Counted from the first letter of the stretch, positions 28,638 through 38,268 are shown. The stretch is 64,000 bases of DNA from Bacillus sp. 2B10 (GCA_003946805.1 RPSH01000012.1:31085-95084); one strand, 5' to 3'. Notes: generated by a model from the sequence alone, not told the origin. Numbers and translations are program-made.

Positions 28638-28708
28638 CGCCGCTGGCATAACTCTGCGACAATCAGGGCGTTCGATCGCCTGACAGATTGGCAGTGGAGT
28701 CGCGGGCG

Positions 28709-30133
28709 ATGCCCCAGAGCGAGATCGCATGGAACCGGTTCGGGCTGGGCGCGCACGGCGACGCGGTGCCGCCCGCCGATCCGAAGCGCTGGCTGACCGA
28801 TCAGTTCGCCCGCTGGAACCCGCGCCCGCCCGCGCTGGCCGGCGTGGCGACGACCGCGGTGGCGGGGCAGGCGGCGGCACAGGCGCAGGCCGACCTGCGC
28901 ACGGTACGGCAGGAACGCCGCGCGACGCAGGCGGAGGGCAAGGCGGAGGCGATGCCGATGGCCGCCGACCCGCCCGACAACCGCGCCGCGCAGATCCGCC
29001 GTGGCATCCGGCAATTCTATCTCGACGGCGTCGCGGCGCGCACCGCGGCGGCGGTGACCAGCGACACGCCGTTCGTCGAGCGCCTGATCCATTTCTGGTC
29101 GAACCATTTCGCGGTGTCGGCCGACAAGCTGCCCGTCACCGGCCTTGCCGCCGCGTTCGAATTCGACGCGATCCGCCCGCACGTCCTCGGCCGCTTCCAC
29201 GACCTGCTGCTGGCGGTCGAGCGCCACCCGGCGATGCTGATCTATCTCGATCAGGCGCAGTCGGTCGGCCCTGACAGCCCCTTCGGCCAGCGCCGCGTCG
29301 ACGGTCGTGCCGGCCTCAACGAAAATCTCGCGCGCGAGATACTGGAGCTGCATACGCTGGGCGTCCGCACCGGCTATGCGCAGTCGGACGTCACCGAACT
29401 CGCCCGCGCGCTGACCGGCTGGACCGTTGCCGGTCTCGGTCGCGGCGGCCCGCGCATCGTGCCCGGTGCGAACGGCAGCGCGGCGTTCGCCCCCGCGCTG
29501 CATCAGCCGGGCAAGCGCCGTATCCTCGGCCGCGACTATGCCGAAGGGGGCGTGGAACAGTCGGCGGCGGTGCTCGGCGATCTCGCGGTCCATCCCGCGA
29601 CCGCGCGCCACGTCGCCACCAAGCTGGTCCGCCACTTCGTCGCCGACGATCCGCCGCCCGCCGCCGTCGCCCGCGTCGAGCGTGCCTTCCTGTCCTCGCG
29701 CGGCGACCTGCCGACCGTGTACCGCGCGCTGATCGACGCGCCGGAGGCATGGGCGCCCGGCACGGCCAAGTTCCGCACCCCATGGGAATGGACCGTCGCC
29801 GCGTTGCGCGCGATCGATGCGCCGGTGACGGAGGGGCGGGGGATGTTCAACCTGTTCGGACAGCTGGGCCAGCCGATCTGGCGTCCGGGTCAGCCAAGCG
29901 GGTTCGACGACATCGCGGCCAGCTGGGCCGGGCCGGACGCTCTGATGCGCCGGGTCGAGGCCGCCGAGCGGCTGGCCGGCCGGCTGCGCGAGCCGCCCGA
30001 TCCGCGTGCGCTGGCGACCCGGCTGTTTCCCGACGGCCTTGCGCCTGCGACGCGGGCGGCGATCGATCGCGCCGAAAGCACGGCACAGGCGCTCGCCCTG
30101 CTGTTCGTCGCCCCCCAGTTCCTGCGGAGATAG
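28709..30133 (+). CDS. DUF1800 family protein
   Basis: A 474-residue DUF1800 protein. The characteristic blocks are IAWNRFGLGA near the start, FVERLIHFWSNHFAVS near 124-139, NENLAREILELHTLGV near 203-218 and LARALTGWTV near 230-239. The function of this family is not established. It is almost always paired with DUF1501, as here. ATG 28709 places IAWNRFGLGA at the N-terminus. I see no signal peptide, although the DUF1501 partner has one. Confidence 0.88.
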   Translation: MPQSEIAWNRFGLGAHGDAVPPADPKRWLTDQFARWNPRPPALAGVATTAVAGQAAAQAQADLRTVRQERRATQAEGKAEAMPMAADPPDNRAAQIRRGIRQFYLDGVAARTAAAVTSDTPFVERLIHFWSNHFAVSADKLPVTGLAAAFEFDAIRPHVLGRFHDLLLAVERHPAMLIYLDQAQSVGPDSPFGQRRVDGRAGLNENLAREILELHTLGVRTGYAQSDVTELARALTGWTVAGLGRGGPRIVPGANGSAAFAPALHQPGKRRILGRDYAEGGVEQSAAVLGDLAVHPATARHVATKLVRHFVADDPPPAAVARVERAFLSSRGDLPTVYRALIDAPEAWAPGTAKFRTPWEWTVAALRAIDAPVTEGRGMFNLFGQLGQPIWRPGQPSGFDDIAASWAGPDALMRRVEAAERLAGRLREPPDPRALATRLFPDGLAPATRAAIDRAESTAQALALLFVAPQFLRR

Positions 30134-30136
30134 GCC

Positions 30137-31282
30137 ATGACCGACCGGCGACATTTCCTGATCGGGGGCGCAGCGGCACTGTCCGCCGCCTTCGCTCCGC
30201 GCCTCGCCTATGCCCGCGCGGCGACCGAGCTGCGCTTCGTGTTCGTCATCCAGCGCGGGGCGGCCGACGGGCTCGCCACGGTGATGCCGACCGGCGACCC
30301 CGGCTATGCGGCGCTGCGGGGCGCATGGGGCGAGGATGCGGCGGCGGCGCGCAAGCTCGACGCCATGTTCGCGCTGCACCCCGCGCTGTCCGGCATGGCC
30401 GGGCTGTACGATAGCGGGCAGGCGCTGTTCGCCCACGCCATCGCCTCGCCCTATCGCGACCGGTCGCATTTCGACGGACAGAACGTGCTGGAGACGGGCG
30501 GGGCGGCGGCCTATGCGGTCAGGGACGGCTGGCTCAACCGCCTGCTGACGCTGCTCCCGCGCGAGGACGCTCGCGCCATCGCCGTCGCCGCTACGGTGCC
30601 GCTGGCGCTACGTGGCACGCGCGAGGTCGCCTCCTACGCCCCCTCCGCATTGCCCGACGCCTCGGGCGACCTGATGGCGCGCGTGACCCAGCTCTATGCC
30701 GGGGATGCGCAGCTCCATGCGCTCTGGGCGCAGGCGGTGCAGACCCGACAGCTGGCGCAGGAGGCGGGCGGCGATGCCGGCCGCAACGCCGCGGCGACCG
30801 GTACGCTGGCCGCCCGACTGCTCGCGCCGGCCGACGGCGCGCGGATCGCGATGATCGAGACCGGCGGCTGGGACACCCACGCCGGACAGCGCGGGCGGCT
30901 GAACACCCAGCTCAAGGCGCTCGACGCGATGGTCGCGGCACTCAGGACCGGGCTGGGCACGGCATGGAGCCAGACGCTGGTGCTGGTCGCGACCGAGTTC
31001 GGCCGGACGGCGCGGATCAACGGCACCGGCGGCACCGATCACGGCACCGCGACCGCGACGATGATGCTGGGCGGTACGGTGCTGGGCAAGCGCGTGGTGG
31101 CCGACTGGCCGGGGCTGTCGAAGCTGTACGAGGACCGCGACCTGACCCCGACGACCGATCTCGACGCACTGATCGCCGGCGCGGTCGCCGGACATTTCGG
31201 CATCGATCCGGCGCGGACGATGGCGACGCTGTTCCCCGGCAACGGCGGGCGGCGTCCGGTGGCGGGACTGATCCGGGCGTGA
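30137..31282 (+). CDS. DUF1501 family protein, Tat-exported
   Basis: A 381-residue DUF1501 protein. A twin-arginine signal is clear: DRRHFLIGGAAAL (residues 3-15) and an AYARA cleavage region near 29. The body is related to the alkaline-phosphatase/sulfatase fold: VFVIQRGAADGL near 35-46, SHFDGQNVLETG near 109-120, ETGGWDTH near 236-243 and TEFGRTARINGTGGTDHG near 279-296 are the usual metal-site blocks. It starts three bases after the DUF1800 stop. The substrate is unknown. The Tat genes that would export it lie 5.5 kb downstream. Confidence 0.88.
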   Translation: MTDRRHFLIGGAAALSAAFAPRLAYARAATELRFVFVIQRGAADGLATVMPTGDPGYAALRGAWGEDAAAARKLDAMFALHPALSGMAGLYDSGQALFAHAIASPYRDRSHFDGQNVLETGGAAAYAVRDGWLNRLLTLLPREDARAIAVAATVPLALRGTREVASYAPSALPDASGDLMARVTQLYAGDAQLHALWAQAVQTRQLAQEAGGDAGRNAAATGTLAARLLAPADGARIAMIETGGWDTHAGQRGRLNTQLKALDAMVAALRTGLGTAWSQTLVLVATEFGRTARINGTGGTDHGTATATMMLGGTVLGKRVVADWPGLSKLYEDRDLTPTTDLDALIAGAVAGHFGIDPARTMATLFPGNGGRRPVAGLIRA

Positions 31283-31344
31283 TCCTTTGCAGGGCGGGCG
31301 CTATCGGCTAAGCGGCGCGTTTGGATCAACCGACCGGAACCGCC

Positions 31345-33072
31345 ATGACGCTGTACCCCCGTTTCTTCGCCCATCTCGACCGCGCGCTCGACACGCTCGT
31401 CGCCCGCGGCGACCTGCCGGCGGGGCTGGAGCGACGCGCGATCACGGTCGAGCCGCCGCGCGACACGACGCATGGCGACCTGTCGACCAACGCCGCGATG
31501 GTGCTGGCCAAGCCGGCGAAGACCAATCCGCGCGCACTCGCCGAACTGCTGGTCGCCGAACTGGGTGGCCTTGCCGAAGTGGCGAGCGTGTCGGTCGCCG
31601 GGCCCGGCTTCATCAACCTGACGCTGACCGACGACACGTGGCGCGGCGAGCTGGGCGCCATTGCGGAGGCGGGTGACGATTACGGTCGTTCGACCGTCGG
31701 CGCGGGGCAGGTGGTGAACATCGAATATGTCTCGGCCAACCCGACCGGGCCGATGCACATGGGTCATTGCCGCGGCGCGGTGGTCGGCGATGCGCTGGCC
31801 AGCCTGCTCGAATGGAACGGCGCGCGCGTCATCCGCGAATATTATGTCAACGACGCCGGCGGACAGGTCGCCGTCCTCGCCCGCTCGGCCCATTTGCGTT
31901 ATCGCGAGGCGTTGGGCGAGAGCGTCACGATCCCGGAAGGGCTGTATCCCGGCGACTATCTGGTCCCGGTGGGGAAGGCGCTCGCGGCCGAGTTCGGCGA
32001 CCGCTACGTGGACGCACCGGAGAGCGAATGGCTGGTGCTGTTCCGCACCAGGACCGTGGCGGCCATGCTCGACATGATCCGCGCCGACCTAAAACTGCTC
32101 GGCATCCATCATGACGTCTTCTCGTCCGAAGCCGAATTGCAGGCGGCGAGGAAGCCCGAAGCGGCCGAGGCATGGCTGCGCGCGCGCGACCTCGTCTATG
32201 ACGGCGTGCTCGAAGCGCCGAAGGGCGAGACGCCCGAGGATTGGGAACCGGTCGAGCTGCCGCTGTTCCGCTCGACCCGGTTCGGCGACGATCAGGATCG
32301 ACCGATCCGCAAGTCGGACGGGACGTGGACCTATTTCGGCGCGGACCTTGCCTATCATTTCCAGAAGGCCGAGGGCGTCGACCAGCTGATCGACATCTGG
32401 GGCGCCGACCATGCCGGCACCGTCAAGCGGATCGTCGCGGCGGTGCAGGCGCTGACCGAGGGCAAGACCCGCTTCGACGTCAAGCTGGTGCAGATGGTGC
32501 GCCTGCTGCGCGGCGGCGAGCCGGTGAAGATGTCGAAACGCGCCGGGAATTTCGTGACGCTGGCCGATGTCGTGAACGAGGTCGGCAAGGACGTCGTCCG
32601 CTTCACCATGCTGACGCGCAAGGCCGATGCGCAGATGGACTTCGACTTCGCGAAGGTGGTGGAGGCGTCGAAGGACAATCCGGTCTTCTATGTCCAGTAC
32701 GCCCATGCCCGCGTCCATTCGCTGGTCCGCCGTGCCGCAGAGGCCGGCATTGCCGAGGACGCGAACGCCGACCTGTCCCGTCTCGATACGGTCGAGCTGG
32801 CACTGGTGAAGCGTGCGGCGCAGTTTCCGCGCGTCGTCGAAAGCGCCGCAGCAGCGCGCGAGCCGCACCGGATCGCCTTCTACCTCTATGACCTGGCGGC
32901 GGAGTTCCACGCCGCGTGGAACCTCGGCAACGACGATCCGTCGCGCCGCTATCTGCAAGCGGACGATGCCGTACTGACGCAGGCACGGCTTTTCCTCGCG
33001 CGCGCGATCGGGCAGATTATCCGCAACGGCCTCGCCATCATGGGCGTAGAGGCGGTCGAGGAGATGAAGTGA
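31345..33072 (+). CDS. argS: Arginyl-tRNA synthetase
   Basis: A 575-residue class I aminoacyl-tRNA synthetase. The HIGH motif appears as HMGH (138-141, in ANPTGPMHMGHCRG) and the KMSKS motif as KMSKR (395-399). The N-terminal arginyl-tRNA-specific domain and the C-terminal anticodon-binding DALR domain (from about 450) are present. ATG 31345 is preferred; a TTG at 31321 is in frame. The final TGATG overlaps the start of the SPOR gene. Confidence 0.95.
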   Translation: MTLYPRFFAHLDRALDTLVARGDLPAGLERRAITVEPPRDTTHGDLSTNAAMVLAKPAKTNPRALAELLVAELGGLAEVASVSVAGPGFINLTLTDDTWRGELGAIAEAGDDYGRSTVGAGQVVNIEYVSANPTGPMHMGHCRGAVVGDALASLLEWNGARVIREYYVNDAGGQVAVLARSAHLRYREALGESVTIPEGLYPGDYLVPVGKALAAEFGDRYVDAPESEWLVLFRTRTVAAMLDMIRADLKLLGIHHDVFSSEAELQAARKPEAAEAWLRARDLVYDGVLEAPKGETPEDWEPVELPLFRSTRFGDDQDRPIRKSDGTWTYFGADLAYHFQKAEGVDQLIDIWGADHAGTVKRIVAAVQALTEGKTRFDVKLVQMVRLLRGGEPVKMSKRAGNFVTLADVVNEVGKDVVRFTMLTRKADAQMDFDFAKVVEASKDNPVFYVQYAHARVHSLVRRAAEAGIAEDANADLSRLDTVELALVKRAAQFPRVVESAAAAREPHRIAFYLYDLAAEFHAAWNLGNDDPSRRYLQADDAVLTQARLFLARAIGQIIRNGLAIMGVEAVEEMK

Positions 33073-33803
33073 TGGCGGACATGATCGCATCCGGCGATCC
33101 CGACCACGAACGCCTGCCGTGGCTGGAAAGCGCGGAGCCGGAGGAGGCGCCCGCGCGTCCGGTCTGGCGCACGGTGCTGGTCGTGCTGATCGGGTTGTTG
33201 ATGGTCGGGGCGATCGCGTTCGCGCTGCTGCGCAACCGCGCCGCGCCGACCGCCAGCGGCAACGGCGACCTGATCGCCGCGCCGGAGGGGCCGTACAAGA
33301 CGCGGCCGCAGGAGGCCGACGGCATGCGCGTGACCGGCGACAGCGACACCGCGATCGCCACCAGCGAGGGTGCGACCGGCGGCAATGCCGCGGTCAACCT
33401 GAACGCCGTGCCCGAGGCGCCGGTACAGGGGCGCGCCGCTGCACCGGCGGCGGCACCGACCCGCAGCGGTACCGGCCGGGTCGCGACTGCGGTCCCGACC
33501 ACCACCTCGCGGCTCGAAGCGCGCGCGCCGGCGGCCGCCGCGCCGGTCGAGACGGCGGCGGGGGCGGGCGGATCGGTCGTACAGCTCGGCTCCTTCCCCA
33601 GCGAAGGGGTGGCGAACACCGCGTGGAACCAGCTGTCGCGCCGCTTCGCCTATCTCGCCCCGCTCGGCAAATCGGTGCAGGCGGCGGAGGTGAAGGGCAA
33701 GACGGTCTACCGCCTGCGCGTCAATGCCGGCAGCGCGAACCAGGCGTCGGACCTGTGCGGCAAGCTGAAACTCGCCGGAGAGAATTGCTTCATAGCCCGG
33801 TGA
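33072..33803 (+). CDS. Membrane-anchored SPOR domain protein
   Basis: A 243-residue bitopic protein with a 31-residue cytoplasmic N-terminus, one transmembrane helix (about 32-53), a long Ala/Pro/Thr-rich periplasmic linker, and a C-terminal SPOR domain (about 168-243, SVVQLGSFPSEGVANTAW onward) that should bind septal peptidoglycan. The layout is like FtsN/DedD, so it is a good candidate for the divisome activator of this organism, although FtsN homologues are too divergent to name by eye. It overlaps argS by one base and precedes nagZ. Confidence 0.8.
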   Translation: MADMIASGDPDHERLPWLESAEPEEAPARPVWRTVLVVLIGLLMVGAIAFALLRNRAAPTASGNGDLIAAPEGPYKTRPQEADGMRVTGDSDTAIATSEGATGGNAAVNLNAVPEAPVQGRAAAPAAAPTRSGTGRVATAVPTTTSRLEARAPAAAAPVETAAGAGGSVVQLGSFPSEGVANTAWNQLSRRFAYLAPLGKSVQAAEVKGKTVYRLRVNAGSANQASDLCGKLKLAGENCFIAR

Positions 33804-33849
33804 CATACCCCGGTTGTCGCACCCGGGCGGCTGGGGTAGCGCTGACCCC

Positions 33850-34854
33850 ATGAAGCCCGTGATCTTCGGCCTGTCCGGCCCGACCCTGACCGCCGACGAG
33901 GCCGCGCTGTTCCGTACGGCCGATCCGCTCGGTTACATCCTGTTCGGGCGCAACTGCGTCGATCGCGAACAGATGCGCGCGCTGACCGATACCTTGCGCG
34001 ACCTGTCGGGTCGGGCCGACCTGCCGATCCTGATCGATCAGGAGGGTGGCCGGGTGTCGCGGATGAAGCCGCCGGTGTGGCCGGACTTTCCCGCGCCCGC
34101 CGCCTTCGCCAGGCTCTACGATCGCGCGCCGTCGTCGGCGATCGCCGCCGCGAAGGCCAATGCGCAGGCGCTGGGCATGATGCTGGCGGAGGTCGGCGTG
34201 AGCGTCGACGCGCTGCCGCTGCTCGACGTCGCGCAACCCGATACGACCGGCGCGATCGGCGACCGCAGCTTCGGCGCCGATCCGATGCAGGTCGCCGCCC
34301 TCGGTCGCGCGACGCTCGACGGGCTGGCGGCGGCGGGCGTGGTCGGCATCGTCAAGCACATGCCGGGCCATGGCCGCGCGACGGTCGACAGCCATCTCGA
34401 ACTGCCCCGCGTCACGGCATCGGCCGATGCGCTGGAACAGGACATCGCCCCCTTCGCCACGCTGTCGGCCGCGCCGATGGGCATGACCGCGCATCTGGTG
34501 TTCGACGCATGGGATGCCGAGCGTCCGGCCACCCTGTCACCCACCGTCATCCGCGAGATCATCCGTGGGCGGATCGGTTTCAACGGGCTGCTGATGACCG
34601 ACGATATCGACATGAAGGCGTTGAGCGGCACCCCGGCGGACAAGGCATCGGCGGCGATCGCCGCCGGGTGCGACGTGGTGCTCGACTGCTGGGCACGGCT
34701 GGACGAGATGCACGCGATCGCCGGGCGGCTGGACGAGATCGCGCCGGCATCGCGCGCGCGGCTCGACCGGGCGATGGCGGCGGTCGGGACGGTCAGCGCG
34801 GTGCCGATGGCGGAACTGGTCGACACCCGCGACCGGCTGCTCGCGCTGGCATGA
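33850..34854 (+). CDS. nagZ: Beta-N-acetylhexosaminidase (peptidoglycan recycling)
   Basis: A 334-residue GH3 enzyme that removes GlcNAc from 1,6-anhydro-MurNAc peptides in the cytoplasm. LIDQEGGRVSRM near 61-72, KHMPGHGRATVDSH at 169-182 (the His/Asp dyad loop special to NagZ) and LMTDDIDMKAL near 248-258 with the nucleophilic Asp are visible. ATG 33850 follows the SPOR gene by 46 bases. Its linkage to two SPOR proteins fits a peptidoglycan theme. Confidence 0.93.
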   Translation: MKPVIFGLSGPTLTADEAALFRTADPLGYILFGRNCVDREQMRALTDTLRDLSGRADLPILIDQEGGRVSRMKPPVWPDFPAPAAFARLYDRAPSSAIAAAKANAQALGMMLAEVGVSVDALPLLDVAQPDTTGAIGDRSFGADPMQVAALGRATLDGLAAAGVVGIVKHMPGHGRATVDSHLELPRVTASADALEQDIAPFATLSAAPMGMTAHLVFDAWDAERPATLSPTVIREIIRGRIGFNGLLMTDDIDMKALSGTPADKASAAIAAGCDVVLDCWARLDEMHAIAGRLDEIAPASRARLDRAMAAVGTVSAVPMAELVDTRDRLLALA

Positions 34855-34921
34855 GCCTGCGCTAACCCCGCCTTAACGGCTGCACGCTACCCCGGTGCCG
34901 CTTGGTGCTGGGGGATGCACG

Positions 34922-35353
34922 ATGCTGCCGACGGAACCGCTGCAACTATATCATAGCTGGCCATTGTTCGAACGCGGCGTTCGCCTGCCGCAGGGCGTCT
35001 TGCGCAACGGCTATACCCCCGACCTGCCCGATGACGGACAGTTCAGCTGCGACCTGCGCTCCAACACACTGACATGGCATGATTCGACCTTTGCCCTGTT
35101 CGGCCTGCCGATCGGGAGCACGCCGCGCCGCGACGTGACGCTGCCGATGTATGCGCCGGAATCGCGATCGGCGCTGCAACGGTTGCGTGCCCATGCCATC
35201 CGCCACTGCCGCGGCTTCACCATCGATACCGAGATCGACGCGCCGGGTCAGCCGAAGCGCTGGCTGCGCGTCACTGCCATGGCCGAAGTGCAGGACGGGC
35301 GTTCGGTCAGGCTGCACGGGCTGCATCAGGACGTGACGCACGAATATCGGTGA
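34922..35353 (+). CDS. Single PAS-fold protein
   Basis: A 143-residue protein that appears to be one PAS domain with no output module. LTWHDSTFALFGLP near 51-64 matches the PAS_3 core, and the C-terminal strand KRWLRVTAMAEVQDGRSVRL followed by GLHQDVT is a typical PAC end. Without a kinase or DNA-binding part it may act as a small sensor or partner protein. ATG 34922 has GGGGATG-like purines upstream, and the gap before it (67 bases) could hold its own promoter. Confidence 0.65.
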   Translation: MLPTEPLQLYHSWPLFERGVRLPQGVLRNGYTPDLPDDGQFSCDLRSNTLTWHDSTFALFGLPIGSTPRRDVTLPMYAPESRSALQRLRAHAIRHCRGFTIDTEIDAPGQPKRWLRVTAMAEVQDGRSVRLHGLHQDVTHEYR

Positions 35354-35386
35354 CGGCGTACCGCCCGCGCGGATAGGATCGGTGGC

Positions 35387-36118
35387 ATGGACGCCGAACC
35401 GCCGGTACTGACGATCGAACTGGACGGGTGGGAAGGGCCGCTCGACCTGCTGCTGGCATTGGCGCGGACGCAGAAAGTCGATCTGCGCCGCATTTCGATT
35501 CTCGCGCTGGTCGAACAGTATCTGCGCTGGATCGATCGTGCTGCGGCGCTGCGGCTCGAACTCGCCGCCGACTGGCTGGTGATGGCCGCGTGGCTCGCCT
35601 ATCTCAAATCGGCGCTGCTGCTGCCGCGCGAACCGGAAATGGACCCCGATCCGGAGGAGATGGCGCTGCGCCTGCAACTCCGGCTCGAACGGCTGGATGC
35701 CATGCGCGAGGCCGGGGCGCGGTTGATGGCGCGCGACCGGATCGGCCGCGACGTATTCCTGCGTGGCGATCCGGAGGGGCTGAACGTCGTGCGCAAGGCG
35801 CGCTGGGATGCCGGCCTGTTCGACCTGATCGGCGCCTATGGCCGGATCAGCGCGCGCACCCGCCCGGTCCTCCACGTCGTCGCGACGCGCCCGGTCATGA
35901 CGCTGGAGGTCGCGATCGAACGGGTCGGAACGATGCTGGGCATGTCGCTCGACTGGACCGCGATCGTCGACTTCCTGCCGGCCCATGCCGACGAACGCTA
36001 TCGCCGCTCCGCGCTTGCCTCCACCTTTCTCGCCACGCTCGAACTGGCGCGGCAGGGGCGGGTGGAGGTGCGGCAGGATGCGCCGTTCGGCCCGATCGCG
36101 GTGCGGCGGATCGTATGA
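35387..36118 (+). CDS. scpA: Segregation and condensation protein A
   Basis: A 243-residue ScpA kleisin that bridges SMC heads during chromosome condensation. WEGPLDLLLALARTQKVDL near 15-33 is the N-terminal kleisin signature, and AAWLAYLKSALLLP near 67-80 a conserved helix. The C-terminal winged-helix region (about 165-243, ending RQGRVEVRQDAPFGPI) is present. The stop overlaps the scpB start. Confidence 0.93.
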   Translation: MDAEPPVLTIELDGWEGPLDLLLALARTQKVDLRRISILALVEQYLRWIDRAAALRLELAADWLVMAAWLAYLKSALLLPREPEMDPDPEEMALRLQLRLERLDAMREAGARLMARDRIGRDVFLRGDPEGLNVVRKARWDAGLFDLIGAYGRISARTRPVLHVVATRPVMTLEVAIERVGTMLGMSLDWTAIVDFLPAHADERYRRSALASTFLATLELARQGRVEVRQDAPFGPIAVRRIV

Positions 36119-36681
36119 CCGATCCGTTCGTCCGTGCGGTGGAGGCGGTGCTGTTCGCCAGCGAGACGCCGCTGACCGTGCCGATGATCGCCGCCTATGT
36201 CGGGGAGGGCGACGTCCGCGCCGCGCTCGCCACGATCGAGGCGGACCATGTCGGGCGCGGCTTCGGCCTCGTGCGGCGCGGCGAGCATTGGCATTTCGAG
36301 ACCGCGCCCGACCTCGCCCATTTCCTGCGCCGCGACCGCGACGAATCGCGTCGCCTGTCGCGTGCGGCGATCGAGACGCTGGCGATCATCGCCTATCACG
36401 AGCCCGCGACCCGTGCGGACATCGAATCGATCCGTGGCGTGCAGATATCGAAGGGCACGATCGACGTGCTGCTGGCCGCCGGCTGGATCCGGCCGGCGGG
36501 GCGACGCGAAGTGCCGGGCCGTCCGCTGACCTACGCTACGACGCAGGCGTTTCTCGACCATTTCGGGCTGGCAAGTCGCCGCGACCTGCCGGGAATCGAC
36601 GATCTGCGCGCGGCGGGGTTGCTGGACCCAATCGACGATGCGTTCGCAAGCGTGCTGGAAAGCGGCGGCGATAGCGACTAA
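36115..36681 (+). CDS. scpB: Segregation and condensation protein B
   Basis: A 188-residue ScpB with two winged-helix domains. Family marks are [13 protein letters not shown] near 9-21, [20 protein letters not shown] near 80-99 and [20 protein letters not shown] near 116-135. ScpB dimers bind ScpA and the SMC complex. The start overlaps scpA (ATGA), and tatA begins 38 bases after its stop, so scpAB and tatABC probably form one operon. Confidence 0.94.
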   Translation: MTDPFVRAVEAVLFASETPLTVPMIAAYVGEGDVRAALATIEADHVGRGFGLVRRGEHWHFETAPDLAHFLRRDRDESRRLSRAAIETLAIIAYHEPATRADIESIRGVQISKGTIDVLLAAGWIRPAGRREVPGRPLTYATTQAFLDHFGLASRRDLPGIDDLRAAGLLDPIDDAFASVLESGGDSD

Positions 36682-36719
36682 GTGGACCCCAACGACTTGT
36701 TTCGCTTGGAGTGTGGACG

Positions 36720-37001
36720 ATGGGTGGTCTTAGCATTTGGCACTGGCTTATCGTCGGCGTCGCCGTTCTGTTGCTGTTCGGCAAGGGCCGGTTTTCCGAC
36801 ATGATGGGCGACGTGGCCAAGGGGCTGAAGAGCTTCAAGAAGGGCATGGCGGAAGATGACGACGTGCCGCCGCCCGCCCGCCCGCGCGAACGGCTGGAAC
36901 AGCGTCCGCTCGATACCGGTTATGACCGCGATCCTGCGCCGCGCGACCCGCTGCACACCGATCCGGTGCGCGATGCCGACCGTCCGCACGGCGACCGCTG
37001 A
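36720..37001 (+). CDS. tatA: Sec-independent translocase subunit TatA
   Basis: A 93-residue TatA: one N-terminal transmembrane helix ([20 protein letters not shown], about 2-21), the hinge [12 protein letters not shown], then an amphipathic helix ([12 protein letters not shown], about 35-46) and a charged, disordered tail. ATG 36720 with GGAG upstream is chosen over the in-frame GTG at 36711. It forms the pore-like part of the twin-arginine export system. Confidence 0.95.
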   Translation: MGGLSIWHWLIVGVAVLLLFGKGRFSDMMGDVAKGLKSFKKGMAEDDDVPPPARPRERLEQRPLDTGYDRDPAPRDPLHTDPVRDADRPHGDR

Positions 37002-37044
37002 TCCTTCCCCGGCGGGCATCGCGCCCGCCTGAGCTTGAGCGCCG

Positions 37045-37458
37045 ATGTTCGATATCGCTCCCACCGAATTGATGGTCGTCGCGCTGGTCGCGCTGGTCGT
37101 CATCGGCCCCAAGGACCTTCCCAAGGCGATGCGCCTCGTCGGCCACTGGGTCGGCAAGGCGCGCGGCGTCGCCCGCCAGTTCCGTTCCGGTTTCGACACC
37201 ATGGTCCGTGAGGCGGAACTGGCCGAAATGGAAAAGAAATGGGCCGAGGAGAACGCGCGGATCATGCGCGAGCATCCGACCGATCCGGCGGCCGCCACGG
37301 TGCATCCGGTCGATGCGCCGTCGCCGCCGCCGCCCGTGCACGACCCCGAACCCGTGCCGCACGACGACATGCCGGCCCCGGTGATGGTCGAGCGCCCCGA
37401 ACTGCGTGAGGCGCCCGGCGACCATCCGCCCGCCGCCGACGGCAAGGCCGCGTCATGA
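37045..37458 (+). CDS. tatB: Sec-independent translocase subunit TatB
   Basis: A 137-residue TatB. MFDIAPTELMVVALVALVVIGPKDLPKAM-type N-terminus with the membrane helix at about residues 5-21, the GPKDLP hinge, then a long amphipathic helix (about 30-80, ending AEMEKKWAEENARIM) and a Pro-rich tail. TatB with TatC forms the receptor for twin-arginine signals. It overlaps tatC by four bases. Confidence 0.95.
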   Translation: MFDIAPTELMVVALVALVVIGPKDLPKAMRLVGHWVGKARGVARQFRSGFDTMVREAELAEMEKKWAEENARIMREHPTDPAAATVHPVDAPSPPPPVHDPEPVPHDDMPAPVMVERPELREAPGDHPPAADGKAAS

Positions 37459-38246
37459 ACGACATCGACGAAAGCCAGGCCCCGTTGCTCGACCACCTCA
37501 TCGAGCTGCGCCGTCGCCTGCTCTTTTCGGCGGTCGCGGTCGCGGCGTGCTTTGCGGTATGCTTCTATTTTTCGGAACAGATCCTGACGTTCCTGGTGAA
37601 GCCCCTGCTGGCCGCAGGCCAGAAACGGGTGATCTTCACCCAGATTTTCGAGGCGTTCTTCGTCCAGATCAAGGTCGCGTTCTTCGCGGCGATGATGCTG
37701 GCGTTCCCGGTGATCGCGAACCAGCTGTGGCAGTTCGTGGCGCCCGGGCTGTACCGCAACGAAAAGCGCGCGCTGTTCCCGTTCCTGCTGGCGACGCCGG
37801 TCCTGTTCATCGCCGGCGCGGCACTGGCATATTACGTGACCATTCCGGTCGCGCTGCACTTCCTGCTTGGTTACCAGGGCAATCTGGGCGGGGTGCAGCA
37901 GGAGGCATTGCCTTCGGTCGAGAATTACCTGTCGTTCGTGATGCAGTTCCTGTTCGCGTTCGGACTGGCGTTCCTGCTGCCGGTGCTGCTGATGCTGCTG
38001 GAGCTGGCCGGGATCGTCACCCGCAAGCAGCTGGTAGGTGCGCGGCGTTACGCGATCGTCGCCGCGTTCGCGATCGCGGCGGTCGCAACGCCGCCCGATA
38101 TCGGGTCGCAGTTCCTGCTCGCGGTGCCGCTGATCCTGCTTTACGAGCTCGCGCTGATCGCGATCTGGTTCACGGAGAAGCGGCGGGCGAAGCGCGATCC
38201 GGGTGAGGCGACAGCGACGGATGGCGAGATCGTCGAGCGCAGGTAA
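37455..38246 (+). CDS. tatC: Sec-independent translocase subunit TatC
   Basis: A 263-residue TatC with six transmembrane helices. LLDHLIELRRRLL near 12-24 is the N-terminal TatC signature that contacts twin-arginine signals. PALYRNEKRA-like APGLYRNEKRALFPF near 96-110 and the FLLPVLLMLLELAGIV stretch near 175-190 also fit. It closes the scpAB-tatABC run and is followed by a strong bidirectional terminator. One evident client in this window is the DUF1501 protein. Confidence 0.95.
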   Translation: MNDIDESQAPLLDHLIELRRRLLFSAVAVAACFAVCFYFSEQILTFLVKPLLAAGQKRVIFTQIFEAFFVQIKVAFFAAMMLAFPVIANQLWQFVAPGLYRNEKRALFPFLLATPVLFIAGAALAYYVTIPVALHFLLGYQGNLGGVQQEALPSVENYLSFVMQFLFAFGLAFLLPVLLMLLELAGIVTRKQLVGARRYAIVAAFAIAAVATPPDIGSQFLLAVPLILLYELALIAIWFTEKRRAKRDPGEATATDGEIVERR

Positions 38247-38268
38247 GGCGTTCCGGTTCGTTCGGCAG

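Noticed and set aside
34922..35353. A second LOV photoreceptor
   Set aside because: The PAS-like protein lacks the NCRFLQ cysteine motif, so there is no sign of flavin binding.
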